From NCBI RefSeq assembly GCF_002355655.1, contig NZ_AP017569.1:806001-870000 (forward strand): a DNA stretch of 64,000 bases, given 5' to 3'. This document shows, piece by piece, positions 52,977 to 62,404 of this stretch (position 1 is the stretch's first letter; each line of letters begins with the position of its first letter). Position numbers and translations under genes: made by a program. A model generated the notes under the pieces. The model was given only the letters and a program-made list of their open reading frames with translations, made no database searches and had not been told where the DNA came from. The stretch comes from Halorubrum trapanicum (lineage in GTDB: Archaea; Halobacteriota; Halobacteria; Halobacteriales; Haloferacaceae).

Positions 52977-53062
52977 GCGGGTGCGTTTCCGGTCCGGAAC
53001 TCGGAGCAGCCTCGACTTCCGCTGCCCGTAGCTTTTCCGTCTTCCGGGTCCATCACCGACGC

Positions 53063-53383
53063 ATGGGCTACGACACGACGGCCTACGACGACGTCGAACC
53101 GCGCGCGCCCGGCATGTACTTCCTCCGTGACGCGCTCGACTGCGAGCACCTCGGCGTGACCGTCGTCGAGGCCGACGACGGCTGGGAGGGGATGGAACAC
53201 GATCACGCCGACGGCGACCACGAGGAGGTGTACGTGCTGCTCGGCGGCGAGGCGACGCTCACCGTCGACGGGGATGCCCTCGACCTCGATCCCGGTGACG
53301 CGGTCCGCGTCGACCCCGGATCCACCCGCGACCTCACCTTCTCGGCCGACGGCTCGAAGATGGTCATCGCCGGCGCACCCTGA
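53063..53383 (+). CDS. Small cupin-domain protein
   Basis: 106 aa from ATG 53063. A single cupin barrel: motif 1 is MEHDHADGDHEEVYVLLGGEATLTVDG, with His and Glu residues for metal binding; motif 2 is LDPGDAVRVDPGSTRDLT. No extra domain, so it may be a small-molecule-binding protein or simple isomerase. Its last 11 codons (SKMVIAGAP and stop) are the first copy of a 37-bp tandem array that runs 190 bp downstream. Confidence 0.8.
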   Translation: MGYDTTAYDDVEPRAPGMYFLRDALDCEHLGVTVVEADDGWEGMEHDHADGDHEEVYVLLGGEATLTVDGDALDLDPGDAVRVDPGSTRDLTFSADGSKMVIAGAP

Positions 53384-53574
53384 CGCCGGCTCGATGATGG
53401 TCATCGCCGGCGCACCCTGACGCCGGCTCGATGATAGTCATCGCCGGCGCACCCTGACGCCGGCTCGATGATAGTCATCGCCGGCGCACCCTGACGCCGG
53501 CTCGATGATAGTCATCGCCGGCGCACCCTGACGCCGGCTCGATGATAGTCATCGCCGGCGCACCCTGACGCCGG
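53354..53574. repeat. 37-bp tandem array seeded by the cupin gene's 3' end
   Basis: Six copies start at 53354, 53391, 53428, 53465, 53502 and 53539, exactly 37 bp apart. Each spans the sequence encoding the last cupin residues, the TGA stop and about 7 bp beyond, and contains the inverted repeat GATGATAGTCATC and the palindrome CGCCGGCG. Copies 3-6 are almost identical; copy 1 (inside the gene) has GAAGATGG instead of GATGATAG. There are no unique spacers, so it is not a CRISPR array. Confidence 0.95.
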
Positions 53575-53654
53575 TCGCGACTCGGCCCGGTGCGGTCGGG
53601 GACGCTTCTCGTCGACGCCGCAGCGTTAAGGCTCGCGCGCCCCGAGAACAGCGT

Positions 53655-54407
53655 ATGGAACTCGTCGGGGACCTGCTCGCGCGCGACCGGCGCACCCGCG
53701 ATACGGCGCTCGTCACGGCGGACGGTCGAGAGCGGACCCACCACGACCTGATCACGAACGGCTACAAGGCGGCGAACGTGCTCCGGTACCTCGGCGTCCG
53801 CAGGGGCGCGACGGTCGCCGTCGACCCGACGCCGGGCTTTCACACGACGCTCGCGTTCCTCGGCGCGGCCGCCGTCGGCGCGCCGGTCCGGTTCGACCCG
53901 GCGGCGGGAATCGAGGCCGGCGACCGGGTCGTGCTCGCGCCGGTCGCGACCGCCGCTGCCCTCGATCCGGCGCCGGGCACGAACCTCGCCGCGTTCGGCG
54001 GGCCGCCGGAGCGGCCCGAGACCACGCACTGGGAGCAGGAGCTGTGGAGCGAGAACCCCGGGATGCCGCCGAGCGACGTGGAACCGGACGACGCCGCGAT
54101 CGTCGGGCCCGGTCGGACGGTCAGCCACCGCGACCTGTGTTCGATCGCCGCGGCCGCCTTCGAGGCCGGCGCGATGGACGAGGAGACGCGGGTCGTCCTC
54201 CGCCGCCCCTTCTCCGACTCGCCGGCGCTCGCGGCCGGGCTCGTCGCACCGCTCTCGGTCGGTGCGACGGCAGTGCTCGCGCCGCCGAGCGGCGACGGCG
54301 AGTCGGCCGACGACCCACGCGGGGACGTGGCGGCGGCTCCGGCGGGCGTCGACGTCCCCGAACCGCGCCGGGTCGATCCGGCGTCGATCGGGTCGGCGGC
54401 CGAGTAA
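53655..54407 (+). CDS. Incomplete AMP-binding (acyl-CoA synthetase-like) protein
   Basis: 250 aa from ATG 53655. The first about 85 residues resemble the N-terminal part of AMP-dependent acyl-CoA synthetases (ALVTADGRERTHHDLITNGYKAANVLRYLGVRRGATVAVDPTPGFHTTLAFLGAAAVGAPVRFDP). The adenylation P-loop motif (T/S-S/G-G-T-T-G), the core YxxGD/E region and the C-terminal hinge are absent, and the protein is less than half normal length. It may be a decayed enzyme or a regulatory/binding derivative. Codon use is normal and there is no frameshift that would restore the rest in this window. Confidence 0.6.
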   Translation: MELVGDLLARDRRTRDTALVTADGRERTHHDLITNGYKAANVLRYLGVRRGATVAVDPTPGFHTTLAFLGAAAVGAPVRFDPAAGIEAGDRVVLAPVATAAALDPAPGTNLAAFGGPPERPETTHWEQELWSENPGMPPSDVEPDDAAIVGPGRTVSHRDLCSIAAAAFEAGAMDEETRVVLRRPFSDSPALAAGLVAPLSVGATAVLAPPSGDGESADDPRGDVAAAPAGVDVPEPRRVDPASIGSAAE

Positions 54408-54431
54408 ACTCCGGTCCGGATCGCGCCCGGA

Positions 54432-55766
54432 TCAGTCGTCCGCTGGGTTCGGCTCCGCGGGCGTCCGCTCCTCGTGGAGGAGGCAGGCGGACTCGTGGTC
54501 GGCCGTGTGGGCCGTGCGTTCGGGCACGGTCTCGGCGCACGGTGTCGTGATCGCGTCCGACAGAATGCTTCCCGCCCGCTCCTCGTCGCCATCGATGAGC
54601 AGGTCGAGCGCCTCCGAGAGCGTCCGTTCGAGTTCGGGGTCGTCGACCGTCTCGCCGATGTCGAACTCCCGCCGGATCTCCGTCTGTATCTCGGCGTCCG
54701 TCGGCTCGGTCCCGCTGGCGGCGACGTTCTCGCGAACCCCTTCGACGTCGATCTCGCCGGTGTTGACCTTATCGCGGAAGTTCAACAGGCCGCGCCAGTC
54801 TTCCTGGTCGATGTCGACGCCGTCCGGCTGGATCACCTTGTGACACCGCGTGTGGAACCGGCAGCCGCTCGGCGGGTTCGTCGGGCTGGGGACGGTCCCC
54901 TTCAGTTCGATGCCGCCGACGCTCGCGCGCGGGTCCGGCGTCGGAATCGACGACAGCAGCGCCTCCGTGTACGGGTGTTGCGGGTTGGTGAATATCTCCT
55001 CGACCGGCCCGACCTCGACGATCTCGCCGAGGTACATCACGGCCACGCGGTCGCAGATCTGGCGGATGACGGACATGTCGTGACTGATGAACAGCAGCGA
55101 CAGCCCGAACTCGTCTTGGAGGTCGTTGATCAGCGAGAGGATCTCCGCCTGGATGGAGACGTCGAGGGCGCTCACCGGCTCGTCGGCGATGATGAGGTCC
55201 GGGTTCAGCACGAGCGCCCGCGCGAGCGCGATCCGCTGTTTCTGCCCGCCGGAGAACTCGTGCGGATACCGGTCGAAGTCGCTCGCCGAGAGCCCGACGC
55301 GTTCGAGCAGGTCCTCGACGATCGCTCGGCGTCGGTGGCGGTCGCTCATGCCGTGAACCTTGAGGAGTTCGCCGACCGCGTTCCCCACCGACACCCGCGG
55401 GTCGAAGCTCGAAGACGGGTCCTGGAAGATCATCTGGGCGCCCCGTCGGAACTCCATCATCTCGTCGTCGTCGAACTTCGTCACGTCGTTGGGGTGGGTC
55501 CCGTCGGGATTGCGCGTCGCGCCCTCGCGACCGTTCCCGTTGAAAATGACCTCGCCCGAGGTCGGCTCCTCGAGGTGGATGACGGAGCTCGCCGCGGTGG
55601 ACTTCCCGCAGCCGGACTCGCCGACGAGTCCCAGCGTCTCGCCCTCCGCGATGTCGAAGCTGATCCCGTCGACGGCGCGCGCGGCGCCGACCTTCCGGTT
55701 GAAGATCCCCTTCCGGATCGGGTAGTGCTTCTTCAGGTCGCGGACCGAAAGCAACGGCTCAGTCAT
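54432..55766 (-). CDS. Peptide ABC importer ATP-binding protein (second ATPase, OppF/DppF-like)
   Basis: 444 aa from ATG 55766. Walker A GESGCGKSTAASS, ABC signature SGGQKQRIALARAL and Walker B LIIADEPVSALDVS are all intact; the oligopeptide-type C-terminal motif includes SGCRFHTRCHKV. An extra C-terminal region of about 110 residues (helical, acidic) is longer than in bacterial OppF. It powers peptide uptake together with the neighbouring ATPase. Its start overlaps the previous gene's stop by 8 bp. Last gene of the operon. Confidence 0.92.
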   Translation of the reverse strand: MTEPLLSVRDLKKHYPIRKGIFNRKVGAARAVDGISFDIAEGETLGLVGESGCGKSTAASSVIHLEEPTSGEVIFNGNGREGATRNPDGTHPNDVTKFDDDEMMEFRRGAQMIFQDPSSSFDPRVSVGNAVGELLKVHGMSDRHRRRAIVEDLLERVGLSASDFDRYPHEFSGGQKQRIALARALVLNPDLIIADEPVSALDVSIQAEILSLINDLQDEFGLSLLFISHDMSVIRQICDRVAVMYLGEIVEVGPVEEIFTNPQHPYTEALLSSIPTPDPRASVGGIELKGTVPSPTNPPSGCRFHTRCHKVIQPDGVDIDQEDWRGLLNFRDKVNTGEIDVEGVRENVAASGTEPTDAEIQTEIRREFDIGETVDDPELERTLSEALDLLIDGDEERAGSILSDAITTPCAETVPERTAHTADHESACLLHEERTPAEPNPADD

Positions 55767-56823
55767 CGGCGGGACCCACCTCGCTGTCGCCGTCGGCCGC
55801 GCCGGGCTCGTCGCCGGGCCCGAGCCCCTCGCTTCTGACGATCGAGGGGTTGCCGCCCGGCCCGTAGTGGACGCAGGAGACGTGTTGGTCGGGTGCGACC
55901 TCGATCTCCTCCGGCTGATCGCCGGTGCGACACGCCTCTTCTGCGTACTCGCAACGAGGCGCGAACCGGCAGCCGTCCGGCGGGTTGTGCGGGTCCGGAA
56001 GCGTTCCCGGTATCCCGCCCCCGCTCCCGCCGAACTCCGGGAGACACTCCAACAGCTGTTGGGTGTACGGGTGCGCGGGGTGGTCGAAGATGTCGAGGAC
56101 GCCGCCTCGCTCCATCACCTTGCCGGCGTACATCACGACGATCCGGTCGGCGATCTCCGCGACGACGCCGAGGTCGTGCGTGACGAACAGGATTCCCATC
56201 TCGAACTCCTCTTGGAGGTCGTTGAGGAGCTTCAGGATCTGCGCTTGAACCGTCACGTCGAGCGCCGTCGTGGGCTCGTCGGCGATGAGCAGGTCGGGGT
56301 CGCCGACGAGCGCCATCGCGATCATCACGCGCTGCTTCTGGCCGCCGGAGAACTCGTGCGGGTAGTCGTCGAACCGCGAACTCGCGTTCGCGATCCCGAC
56401 GCGGTCCATGAGGTCGACCGCCTTCGCGCGGGCCTCCTCGTCGGAGACGTCCTGGTGAATCTGGAGCGCCTCGGTGATCTGCCACCCGACGGTGTAGCAG
56501 TGGTTCATCGCCTCCTGCGGGTTCTGGAAGATGTGCGCGATCTCGTTGCCGCGGATCTCCCGGAGCTCCGACTCGGGGAGCGACAGCAGGTCGCGCCCCT
56601 TGTACCGGACCGTCCCCTCGATCTCACCCGGCGGCGTGTTGATGATCCCGGTGATCGACTCCGTCGCGACCGTCTTCCCGGAGCCCGACTCGCCGACGAT
56701 ACAGACGGTCTCGCCGGTGTCGACATTGAAGTCGATCCCGTCGACCGCGGTGAGCGTTCCGTTGTCGGTACTGAACGTCGTCGTGAGGTCTTCGACCTCG
56801 AGTAGTCGTTGGTTTCCGGACAT
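55759..56823 (-). CDS. Peptide ABC importer ATP-binding protein (first ATPase, OppD/DppD-like)
   Basis: 354 aa from ATG 56823, overlapping the permease stop by one base. Walker [14 protein letters not shown], signature [14 protein letters not shown], Walker [15 protein letters not shown], and the oligopeptide C-terminal cysteine motif [15 protein letters not shown]. It pairs with the second ATPase to form the heterodimeric motor on the cytoplasmic side. The C-terminal tail is acidic ([18 protein letters not shown]). Confidence 0.93.
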   Translation of the reverse strand: MSGNQRLLEVEDLTTTFSTDNGTLTAVDGIDFNVDTGETVCIVGESGSGKTVATESITGIINTPPGEIEGTVRYKGRDLLSLPESELREIRGNEIAHIFQNPQEAMNHCYTVGWQITEALQIHQDVSDEEARAKAVDLMDRVGIANASSRFDDYPHEFSGGQKQRVMIAMALVGDPDLLIADEPTTALDVTVQAQILKLLNDLQEEFEMGILFVTHDLGVVAEIADRIVVMYAGKVMERGGVLDIFDHPAHPYTQQLLECLPEFGGSGGGIPGTLPDPHNPPDGCRFAPRCEYAEEACRTGDQPEEIEVAPDQHVSCVHYGPGGNPSIVRSEGLGPGDEPGAADGDSEVGPADD

Positions 56824-58007
56824 TATGCGTTCTCCGCCTCAGCTTCGGGGTTCAACGCGTCCAACAGCGCGTCACCGAGGAAGTTGAACGCGAGGATAGT
56901 TAGGAACAGCACGATACCGGGCGCTAACACGATCCACGGTGCGAACGAGAGGTCGCTCCGGCCGGCGGCGATGAGCTGTCCCCAGGAGGGAACCGTCGAG
57001 TCACCGACCCCGAGGAACGCGAGCTGCGCCTCCGCGAGCAGGAAACCGGGGATGAGCAGCGTGAGATTGGTGATGATGCTGCTCGCCGCGTTGGGCACGA
57101 CGTGTCCCCGGATCACCTGATACGTGCTCGCGCCGCTGATGCGGCTCGCCTTGATGAACTCCTCTTCGGAGATGGACAGCGACTTGCTCCGGATGTACCG
57201 GGCGGTGCCGCCCCAGGCGAACAGCGAGAACACCACGATGAACATGCCCAGTCCCGCGCCGTAGATGTACAGGATGAGCAGGAACATCAGGAACGTCGGG
57301 AACGAGAGGATGATGTCGACGAACCGCATCATGATCTCGTCCACCCACCCGCCGGCGTACGCGCTCAGCGTGCCGAACGAGATGCCGATGGTGGCGACGA
57401 TGGTCGTCGTGATGAACCCGATCTGCATGCTGATCGTCATCCCGTAGACGATCATCGTGAACACGTCTTTTCCGCCCCCCGTGGTTCCGAGCGGGTGTTG
57501 CCAGGTGCCGAAACACCGGCCGTTCATCGTCTCTCCGACGCAGGTCGCCGGCGTCGTGTCCACGACGGACGTGAACACCGGCGGCTGGTAGGCGATGAGC
57601 AGGTCCTGTTGTGGCGCGTTCAGGATCAGCGGCCCGACGAGCCCGCCGACGAACACGATCCCGAGCCAGCCGAGGCTCACGATCGCCGGCCGGTTGCGCT
57701 TGAACTCCTTCCAGTAGTACCGCGTCATCCGCGGGTTCTGGTACAGCGGTAAGACGAGGTACCAGAACGCCAGGAACAGCGTGAAGATGAAGAAGAAGTC
57801 GATCGTCTCAAGGGTCCTGTCGAGACCGATAAACTCGAACGTCGGGGTCCGCTGACCGAGGAACCGCCAGTCGTACACGCCGAGCAGCGCGAGCGGGATC
57901 GTCGTCAGCAGCATCCCGAGCGAGTTGACGGACAGGTCGAACCGCCCCGACCGCGAGAGCTCGTTCCAGTCGACTTGATCGAATCGTTCGGATTTCTCAG
58001 TTGCCAT
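56823..58007 (-). CDS. Peptide ABC importer permease (OppC/DppC-like)
   Basis: 394 aa from ATG 58007. The N-terminus is extended, with two extra helices (about 28-45 and 66-86) before the usual core; the EAA loop region reads SISEEEFIKASRISGASTYQVIRGHVVPNA. Five core helices follow, ending LNFLGDALLDALNPEAEAE. It forms the translocation channel with the other permease. The large periplasm-facing loop (about 145-190) has three cysteines (TCVGETMNGRCFG), which could form a disulfide. Confidence 0.9.
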   Translation of the reverse strand: MATEKSERFDQVDWNELSRSGRFDLSVNSLGMLLTTIPLALLGVYDWRFLGQRTPTFEFIGLDRTLETIDFFFIFTLFLAFWYLVLPLYQNPRMTRYYWKEFKRNRPAIVSLGWLGIVFVGGLVGPLILNAPQQDLLIAYQPPVFTSVVDTTPATCVGETMNGRCFGTWQHPLGTTGGGKDVFTMIVYGMTISMQIGFITTTIVATIGISFGTLSAYAGGWVDEIMMRFVDIILSFPTFLMFLLILYIYGAGLGMFIVVFSLFAWGGTARYIRSKSLSISEEEFIKASRISGASTYQVIRGHVVPNAASSIITNLTLLIPGFLLAEAQLAFLGVGDSTVPSWGQLIAAGRSDLSFAPWIVLAPGIVLFLTILAFNFLGDALLDALNPEAEAENA

Positions 58008-58021
58008 TGTTCTCCGTTGTG

Positions 58022-58996
58022 TTACCTGTCATCGTAGCTGATCCGCGGGTCGAGCACGGTGAACACGAGGTCTTCGATGAGGTTCCCGATGACGGCGACG
58101 AACGTGAAGAACAGCGTCGTCCCCAACACGAGGTTCGTGTCCTGCTGGATCAGCGCGTTGTACGTCAACCGTCCGAGCCCGGGGATACCGAACACGACCT
58201 CGACGAGCAGCGACGCGCCGAGGAACAGCGCGAGGAGCTGTCCGACGAGCGTCGTCGAGAGCGGGACCAGCGTCGGCCGCATGACGTGGTAGGCGTACGC
58301 ACGGAACGGTGAGACTCCCTTCGCCTTCGCCGTCTTCATGAAGTCGGCGTTCTGGAACTCCGCGGACTCGTTCCGGGAGACGCGCATGACGGCGCCGATC
58401 GATCCGGTGACCAACACGAACACCGGCAACGCCAACTGTATCGCGTTCTGGACGCTGAACACCGGAACCTCAGTCTTGTAGATGATCGGTATCCACTCCA
58501 GCCACACCCCGAAGATCAGTAGCAGGATGATCCCGAAGAAGAAGTTCGGGATGGCGTAGCCGAAGAAGGCGAACCCGGTCGCCGCGTGGTCCTTCCAGCT
58601 GTACATGTTCGCGGCGGAGTAGACGCCGACGAGCGGCCCCAAGATGACCGTGAGGATCGTCCAGGGGATCGAGTACTGCGCGGTGTAGTACAGCGCGTTC
58701 GTGACCGCCTCGGTCACGGGCATACTGGTGCTCACCGACCAGCCCCAGTCGAGCGTGTAGACGCTCCGGATGTAATCGAAGTACCGGACGTGAAGCGGCT
58801 CGTTGAGTCCGCGCAGCTCGCGGACCCGCTCGGCGGCCTCGGCCGGGTCGCCGCCTTGGAGCGCCGCCTGCGTCGCTGCCCGCCGGACGGCCGGGTTCGG
58901 GGCGGCCGAGAGCAGCAGGAACGTGACCGTGACGATAATGAGCGATACCACTGCCGCCCAGAGGACCCGAGCGCTAACGTATCTTCCAAATCCCAT
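58022..58996 (-). CDS. Peptide ABC importer permease (OppB/DppB-like)
   Basis: 324 aa from ATG 58996. An N-terminal helix (about 10-31) is followed by a soluble loop (LQGGDPAEAAERVRELRGLNEPLHVRYFDYIRSVYTLDWGWSV) and five core helices; the EAA motif is in DFMKTAKAKGVSPFRAYAYHVMRPTLVPL. It ends VFTVLDPRISYDDR, the conserved DPRI(R/S)Y end of this family. Located 43 bp after the substrate-binding protein gene and 14 bp before the second permease. Confidence 0.92.
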   Translation of the reverse strand: MGFGRYVSARVLWAAVVSLIIVTVTFLLLSAAPNPAVRRAATQAALQGGDPAEAAERVRELRGLNEPLHVRYFDYIRSVYTLDWGWSVSTSMPVTEAVTNALYYTAQYSIPWTILTVILGPLVGVYSAANMYSWKDHAATGFAFFGYAIPNFFFGIILLLIFGVWLEWIPIIYKTEVPVFSVQNAIQLALPVFVLVTGSIGAVMRVSRNESAEFQNADFMKTAKAKGVSPFRAYAYHVMRPTLVPLSTTLVGQLLALFLGASLLVEVVFGIPGLGRLTYNALIQQDTNLVLGTTLFFTFVAVIGNLIEDLVFTVLDPRISYDDR

Positions 58997-59038
58997 GTGA
59001 TTTCTAAACTGGTGAGGTGAAAACGGGGCGGTTCGGGC

Positions 59039-60958
59039 TTACTCGTCCGTCGACGGGTAGAACTGGGACCAGCGCGGCTGCCACGTGAAGTGCGTCGAGG
59101 CGAGCCCGCGGTAGACGCCCTGGATGAGGTCCTGCTTGCTGATCGCCGCCGCCAACGCCTGACGGAACGGGACCAGCTGGAAGAGGTTGCCCGGACCGGC
59201 GTTCCAGCCGTTCGCGCGCTGGTTCACGGAGAGGATCGTGTTGTACGGCGTCGGGACCTGGAGGACGTCGACGCTCTCGTTCTCTTGGTACGACTCGTAC
59301 TGCTCCGGCGGGATCGCCGCCGAGTCGGCCTCGCCGGTCTCGAGCGCACCGAGACGGGACGCCTGCTCTCGAACGACGCTGATCGAGGCGGACTCGAAGT
59401 ACGGTCCCTCCGAGAACAGGTCGGGGCCCTCGTCGATGTCGCGGAGGTAGTACTCGTCGTTACGGGTGTACTCCGTTCCGGAGCCGCGGTTCCACGACGT
59501 GAGCTCGAAGGCGCCGAGGTTCCCGGCGAACTGGAGTTCGAGCAGCTCCTCGTCCTGCTCGAGACCCTGGACGTCCTCCTCCTCGACGTACGGCTGGAGG
59601 AGGTCCTTCGGGATCGGGTACAGGAGCGGGTCGTACGTCTTGGGCCACAGGATGTTCGGGGACTCGAGCGTCGCCTCGAACTGGAACTCGCCCGTCTGCT
59701 CGACGGTGACGCCGTCCCAGCTGCTCGACGCCGCGGTGGGCGCCCAGTCGGCCTGGTGGAGCTCTTGGACGAGGTAGACGAAGTCCTCGGCGGTGACCTG
59801 TCCGTACGGCTCGCTGAACTGGAGATTCTCCCGCACGTCGAACGTCCACACCTCGCCGTCCTCGGTGGACATGTCGTACAGCAGCGGGAAGACCTCTTGG
59901 TTCTCGTCGAAGGTGTACCCCTGATCGAGCGCGCGGCCGATCGCGATGCCGGCGCCGTTCTCGGTGTTGAACAGCGGGTTCAGGGTGGTGAACCGCGACG
60001 CGCTGACCGTGTCGTAGGAACCGCTGACCTCCGGCTCGCCCTCGTACCACGCGGGCAGGTTCCAGCCGTTCGAGAAGTTCTCGATCGGCCCTTCGAGGTC
60101 GGGGTTGTAGCCGACGAGGTCGTCGCCGAACAGCAGGGTGATGTACGGCTGCTCGTAGGCGATGTTCTCGAAGATCTCGACGAACGCCTGCTGGAGCTCT
60201 TCCACGCTCGACGCCTGCTGCGCCTGGTCGAACAGCTCCTGCGCGTCGAACTGCGGGTAGTAGCCGACCGGGTTGTAGAACGCGGTGGCACCGTCGAAGA
60301 ACGCCGAGTTCGTGAGCGGGTTGAGCGGGTAGGTGTTCAGCCCGAAGACGACGGACATGTCCCACGGCTCGTTGCTCGTGACGGACTGCGGGCCGGGGTT
60401 CGTCGGCGTCGGGTTCTCCCACGTGACCTCCTCGCCGTTGACCGTGTCGGTCCCGCCCTGGGGCTCGGCGGTCCAGTACTCGTTGTTGAACCGCGTGCCG
60501 TCGATGGCCTCGACGACGACGTTAATTCCGAGGTTCTCGCCGAGTTCCTGGGCGATGAAGTTCGCCGTCAGCTGCGAGGTCTCCGCCCCCGCGCTGTGGT
60601 ATATGTTGATTTCGACCTGGTCTCCGTCGGGGTTGACCATCGTGTCCCCGTCGAAGCTGTAGTCGTACTCGGACTGCTCGAAGGCGCGCTCCGCAAGCGT
60701 TCGGGCGACTTCCGACCCGTAGAGGTCGTCGACACCGAACCGGGGGAAGTCGGGGACCTCGAGGCTCTCGCCGTCGCCGCCGTCCATGCCGTCGCCGCCG
60801 TCGGAGCCGTCGGAGCCGTCGCCGCCGTCCGAACCGTCGCCGCCGTTTCCGGAACAGCCAGCGAGCGTTACTGCGCCGGCGAGACCGAGCGCGGAGAGCC
60901 ATTGCCGCCGGTCGATATGCCGGGAACCATCACGATTTTCAATGTTTCGATGTGGCAT
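59039..60958 (-). CDS. Peptide ABC importer substrate-binding lipoprotein
   Basis: 639 aa from ATG 60958. A twin-arginine signal (IDRRQWLSALGLAGAVTLAGC) ends in a lipobox Cys, after which a Gly/Asp/Ser-rich linker (about 36-65) tethers the domain outside the membrane. Family 5 solute-binding features follow, including FTTLNPLFNTENG, WTFDVRENLQFSEPYGQVTAEDFVYLVQEL and QNESVDVLQVPTPYNTILSVNQRAN. It captures peptides or related oligomers. First gene of the five-gene operon; a strong TATA-like box lies upstream. Confidence 0.92.
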   Translation of the reverse strand: MPHRNIENRDGSRHIDRRQWLSALGLAGAVTLAGCSGNGGDGSDGGDGSDGSDGGDGMDGGDGESLEVPDFPRFGVDDLYGSEVARTLAERAFEQSEYDYSFDGDTMVNPDGDQVEINIYHSAGAETSQLTANFIAQELGENLGINVVVEAIDGTRFNNEYWTAEPQGGTDTVNGEEVTWENPTPTNPGPQSVTSNEPWDMSVVFGLNTYPLNPLTNSAFFDGATAFYNPVGYYPQFDAQELFDQAQQASSVEELQQAFVEIFENIAYEQPYITLLFGDDLVGYNPDLEGPIENFSNGWNLPAWYEGEPEVSGSYDTVSASRFTTLNPLFNTENGAGIAIGRALDQGYTFDENQEVFPLLYDMSTEDGEVWTFDVRENLQFSEPYGQVTAEDFVYLVQELHQADWAPTAASSSWDGVTVEQTGEFQFEATLESPNILWPKTYDPLLYPIPKDLLQPYVEEEDVQGLEQDEELLELQFAGNLGAFELTSWNRGSGTEYTRNDEYYLRDIDEGPDLFSEGPYFESASISVVREQASRLGALETGEADSAAIPPEQYESYQENESVDVLQVPTPYNTILSVNQRANGWNAGPGNLFQLVPFRQALAAAISKQDLIQGVYRGLASTHFTWQPRWSQFYPSTDE

Positions 60959-60979
60959 ACCATTTAGTACGAGTGCGTG

Positions 60980-60989
60980 TATAAAAAAC
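60980..60989 (-). promoter_or_regulatory. Promoter of the peptide ABC importer operon
   Basis: On the minus strand AAGTTTTTTATACACGC is centred about 26 nt before ATG 60958, the best TATA box in this region, and would give a leaderless mRNA. The intergenic stretch 60990-61240 has a small hairpin (CTCGCGT-CGT-ACGCGAG at 61147-61163) and no gene. Confidence 0.55.
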
Positions 60990-61240
60990 TTCAGACTTCG
61001 GGACAGTTGTCGGGGACGATCATCTTACATCCGTTTTGATAATTGGCGCATCCAACGGGGAAAATCGGACCACAGTCGCATATTTCATCGCGTATCGGAG
61101 AGTTCGACGCCGTCGGAGTCGCAAAATTTGACTCGATTAGGCAATCTCGCGTCGTACGCGAGTAGCCGACGCTTACCGGGATGATTTCCGAAGTTGGCGG
61201 TGCGGTGCCGTCCGTCCCTCGCCCGTCGCGGGAGTGTCCC

Positions 61241-62299
61241 TCAGTCGCCGCGGCCGTCTCGGCCGGTGCCGTCGTCGGGCTCGGAGCCGGGAGTCCGCGT
61301 CGTGCGACTCGCCTCGGCGTTCCCGTCGGTCGCGACCGCCGGACCGTCGCCGTCAGCGACCGACGACCCCTCGACCGTGTCGCCGTCGATCGCGCGCTCG
61401 TACCGCGCGATCTGTTCGCGATGGAGCGAGTGGATCATGTCGGCGAGCACGCCGAACACGAGCAGCTGGATCCCGAGGATCGTCGCGCCGACCGCGCCGA
61501 CGGCGATGATCTGGTGGCTGATGCCGAACGCCAAGTACCGGTAGAGCACGAATCCTCCCATCCCGAGCCCCGCCGCGGTCGCGGCCGCGCCGGCGCTCCC
61601 GAAGTAGAACAGCGGGTTGTTCGTCTTCGCCTTCCGGTACAGCTCCAGGAAGATCACGCCGCCGTCCCGGATCGGGTGGAGGTTCGTCGCGGAGCCGCCG
61701 GGTCGCTCCCGGTACGTGATCGGGACCACGGCGACCGAGACGCGGTTCTTCACGCACTCGACGGCCATCTCCGTCTCGATCCCGAACCCGTCCGCAGTGA
61801 GGTGGAGCCGCAGGAACGACTCGCGGGTGAACGCGCGGTACCCCGAGAGGATGTCGCGGTAGCCCTCGCGGTGGATCGCCCGGAACGCGAGGTTGATCAG
61901 GCGGTTCCCGATCCGGTTCAGCCGCGTCATCGCGCCCGGGCGCATGTCCGCGAACCGGTTCCCGATGACGTGGTCGGCCTCGCCGTCCAAGAGCGGGTCG
62001 AGCATCGCCGCGGCGTCGTCGGCGTCGTACGTGGCGTCGGCGTCCGCCATCAGCACGTACGGGGCCTCGACGTGGTCCCGGACGGCCTCCCTGACCGCCT
62101 GCCCCTTCCCGCGGCCCGACTGCTCGACGACGCGCGCGCCGGCCTCGCGGGCGATCGACCGCGTCTCGTCGGTCGAGCCGCCGTCGATCACCAAGACCTC
62201 CTCGAACCCGGCGTCGCGGAAGTCCGTGACGACGCGTGCGACCGTCTCGGCCTCGTTCATCGTCGGCAACAGGACGCAGACGTCGTCGTGGTCGCTCAT
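61241..62299 (-). CDS. aglJ: Dolichyl-phosphate hexose glycosyltransferase (AglJ-like)
   Basis: 352 aa from ATG 62299. GT-A family 2 fold: VCVLLPTMNEAETVARVV, VIDGGSTDETRSIAREAGARVVEQSGRGKGQAVREA and the metal-binding DAD-type motif LMADADATYDADDA. DILSGYRAFTRESFLR and the two C-terminal helices (about 243-262 and 274-297) match AglJ, which adds the first hexose to dolichyl phosphate in S-layer N-glycosylation. An acidic tail of about 50 residues follows. It is not beside aglB or other agl genes in this window, and another dolichyl-phosphate transferase is possible. Confidence 0.78.
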   Translation of the reverse strand: MSDHDDVCVLLPTMNEAETVARVVTDFRDAGFEEVLVIDGGSTDETRSIAREAGARVVEQSGRGKGQAVREAVRDHVEAPYVLMADADATYDADDAAAMLDPLLDGEADHVIGNRFADMRPGAMTRLNRIGNRLINLAFRAIHREGYRDILSGYRAFTRESFLRLHLTADGFGIETEMAVECVKNRVSVAVVPITYRERPGGSATNLHPIRDGGVIFLELYRKAKTNNPLFYFGSAGAAATAAGLGMGGFVLYRYLAFGISHQIIAVGAVGATILGIQLLVFGVLADMIHSLHREQIARYERAIDGDTVEGSSVADGDGPAVATDGNAEASRTTRTPGSEPDDGTGRDGRGD

Positions 62300-62404
62300 C
62301 AGGCGAGCGATCACGGGGGAGTCGGTAAACTCTGTCCCTCCCGGTCGCCGGCCGACGCTGCGGCCACCCACACGCTCATGTATGTGAGCATTGATCGTGG
62401 TCGT

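Noticed and set aside
53354-53574. Possible CRISPR array
   Set aside because: Copies are contiguous and near identical with no variable spacers, and no cas genes are present.
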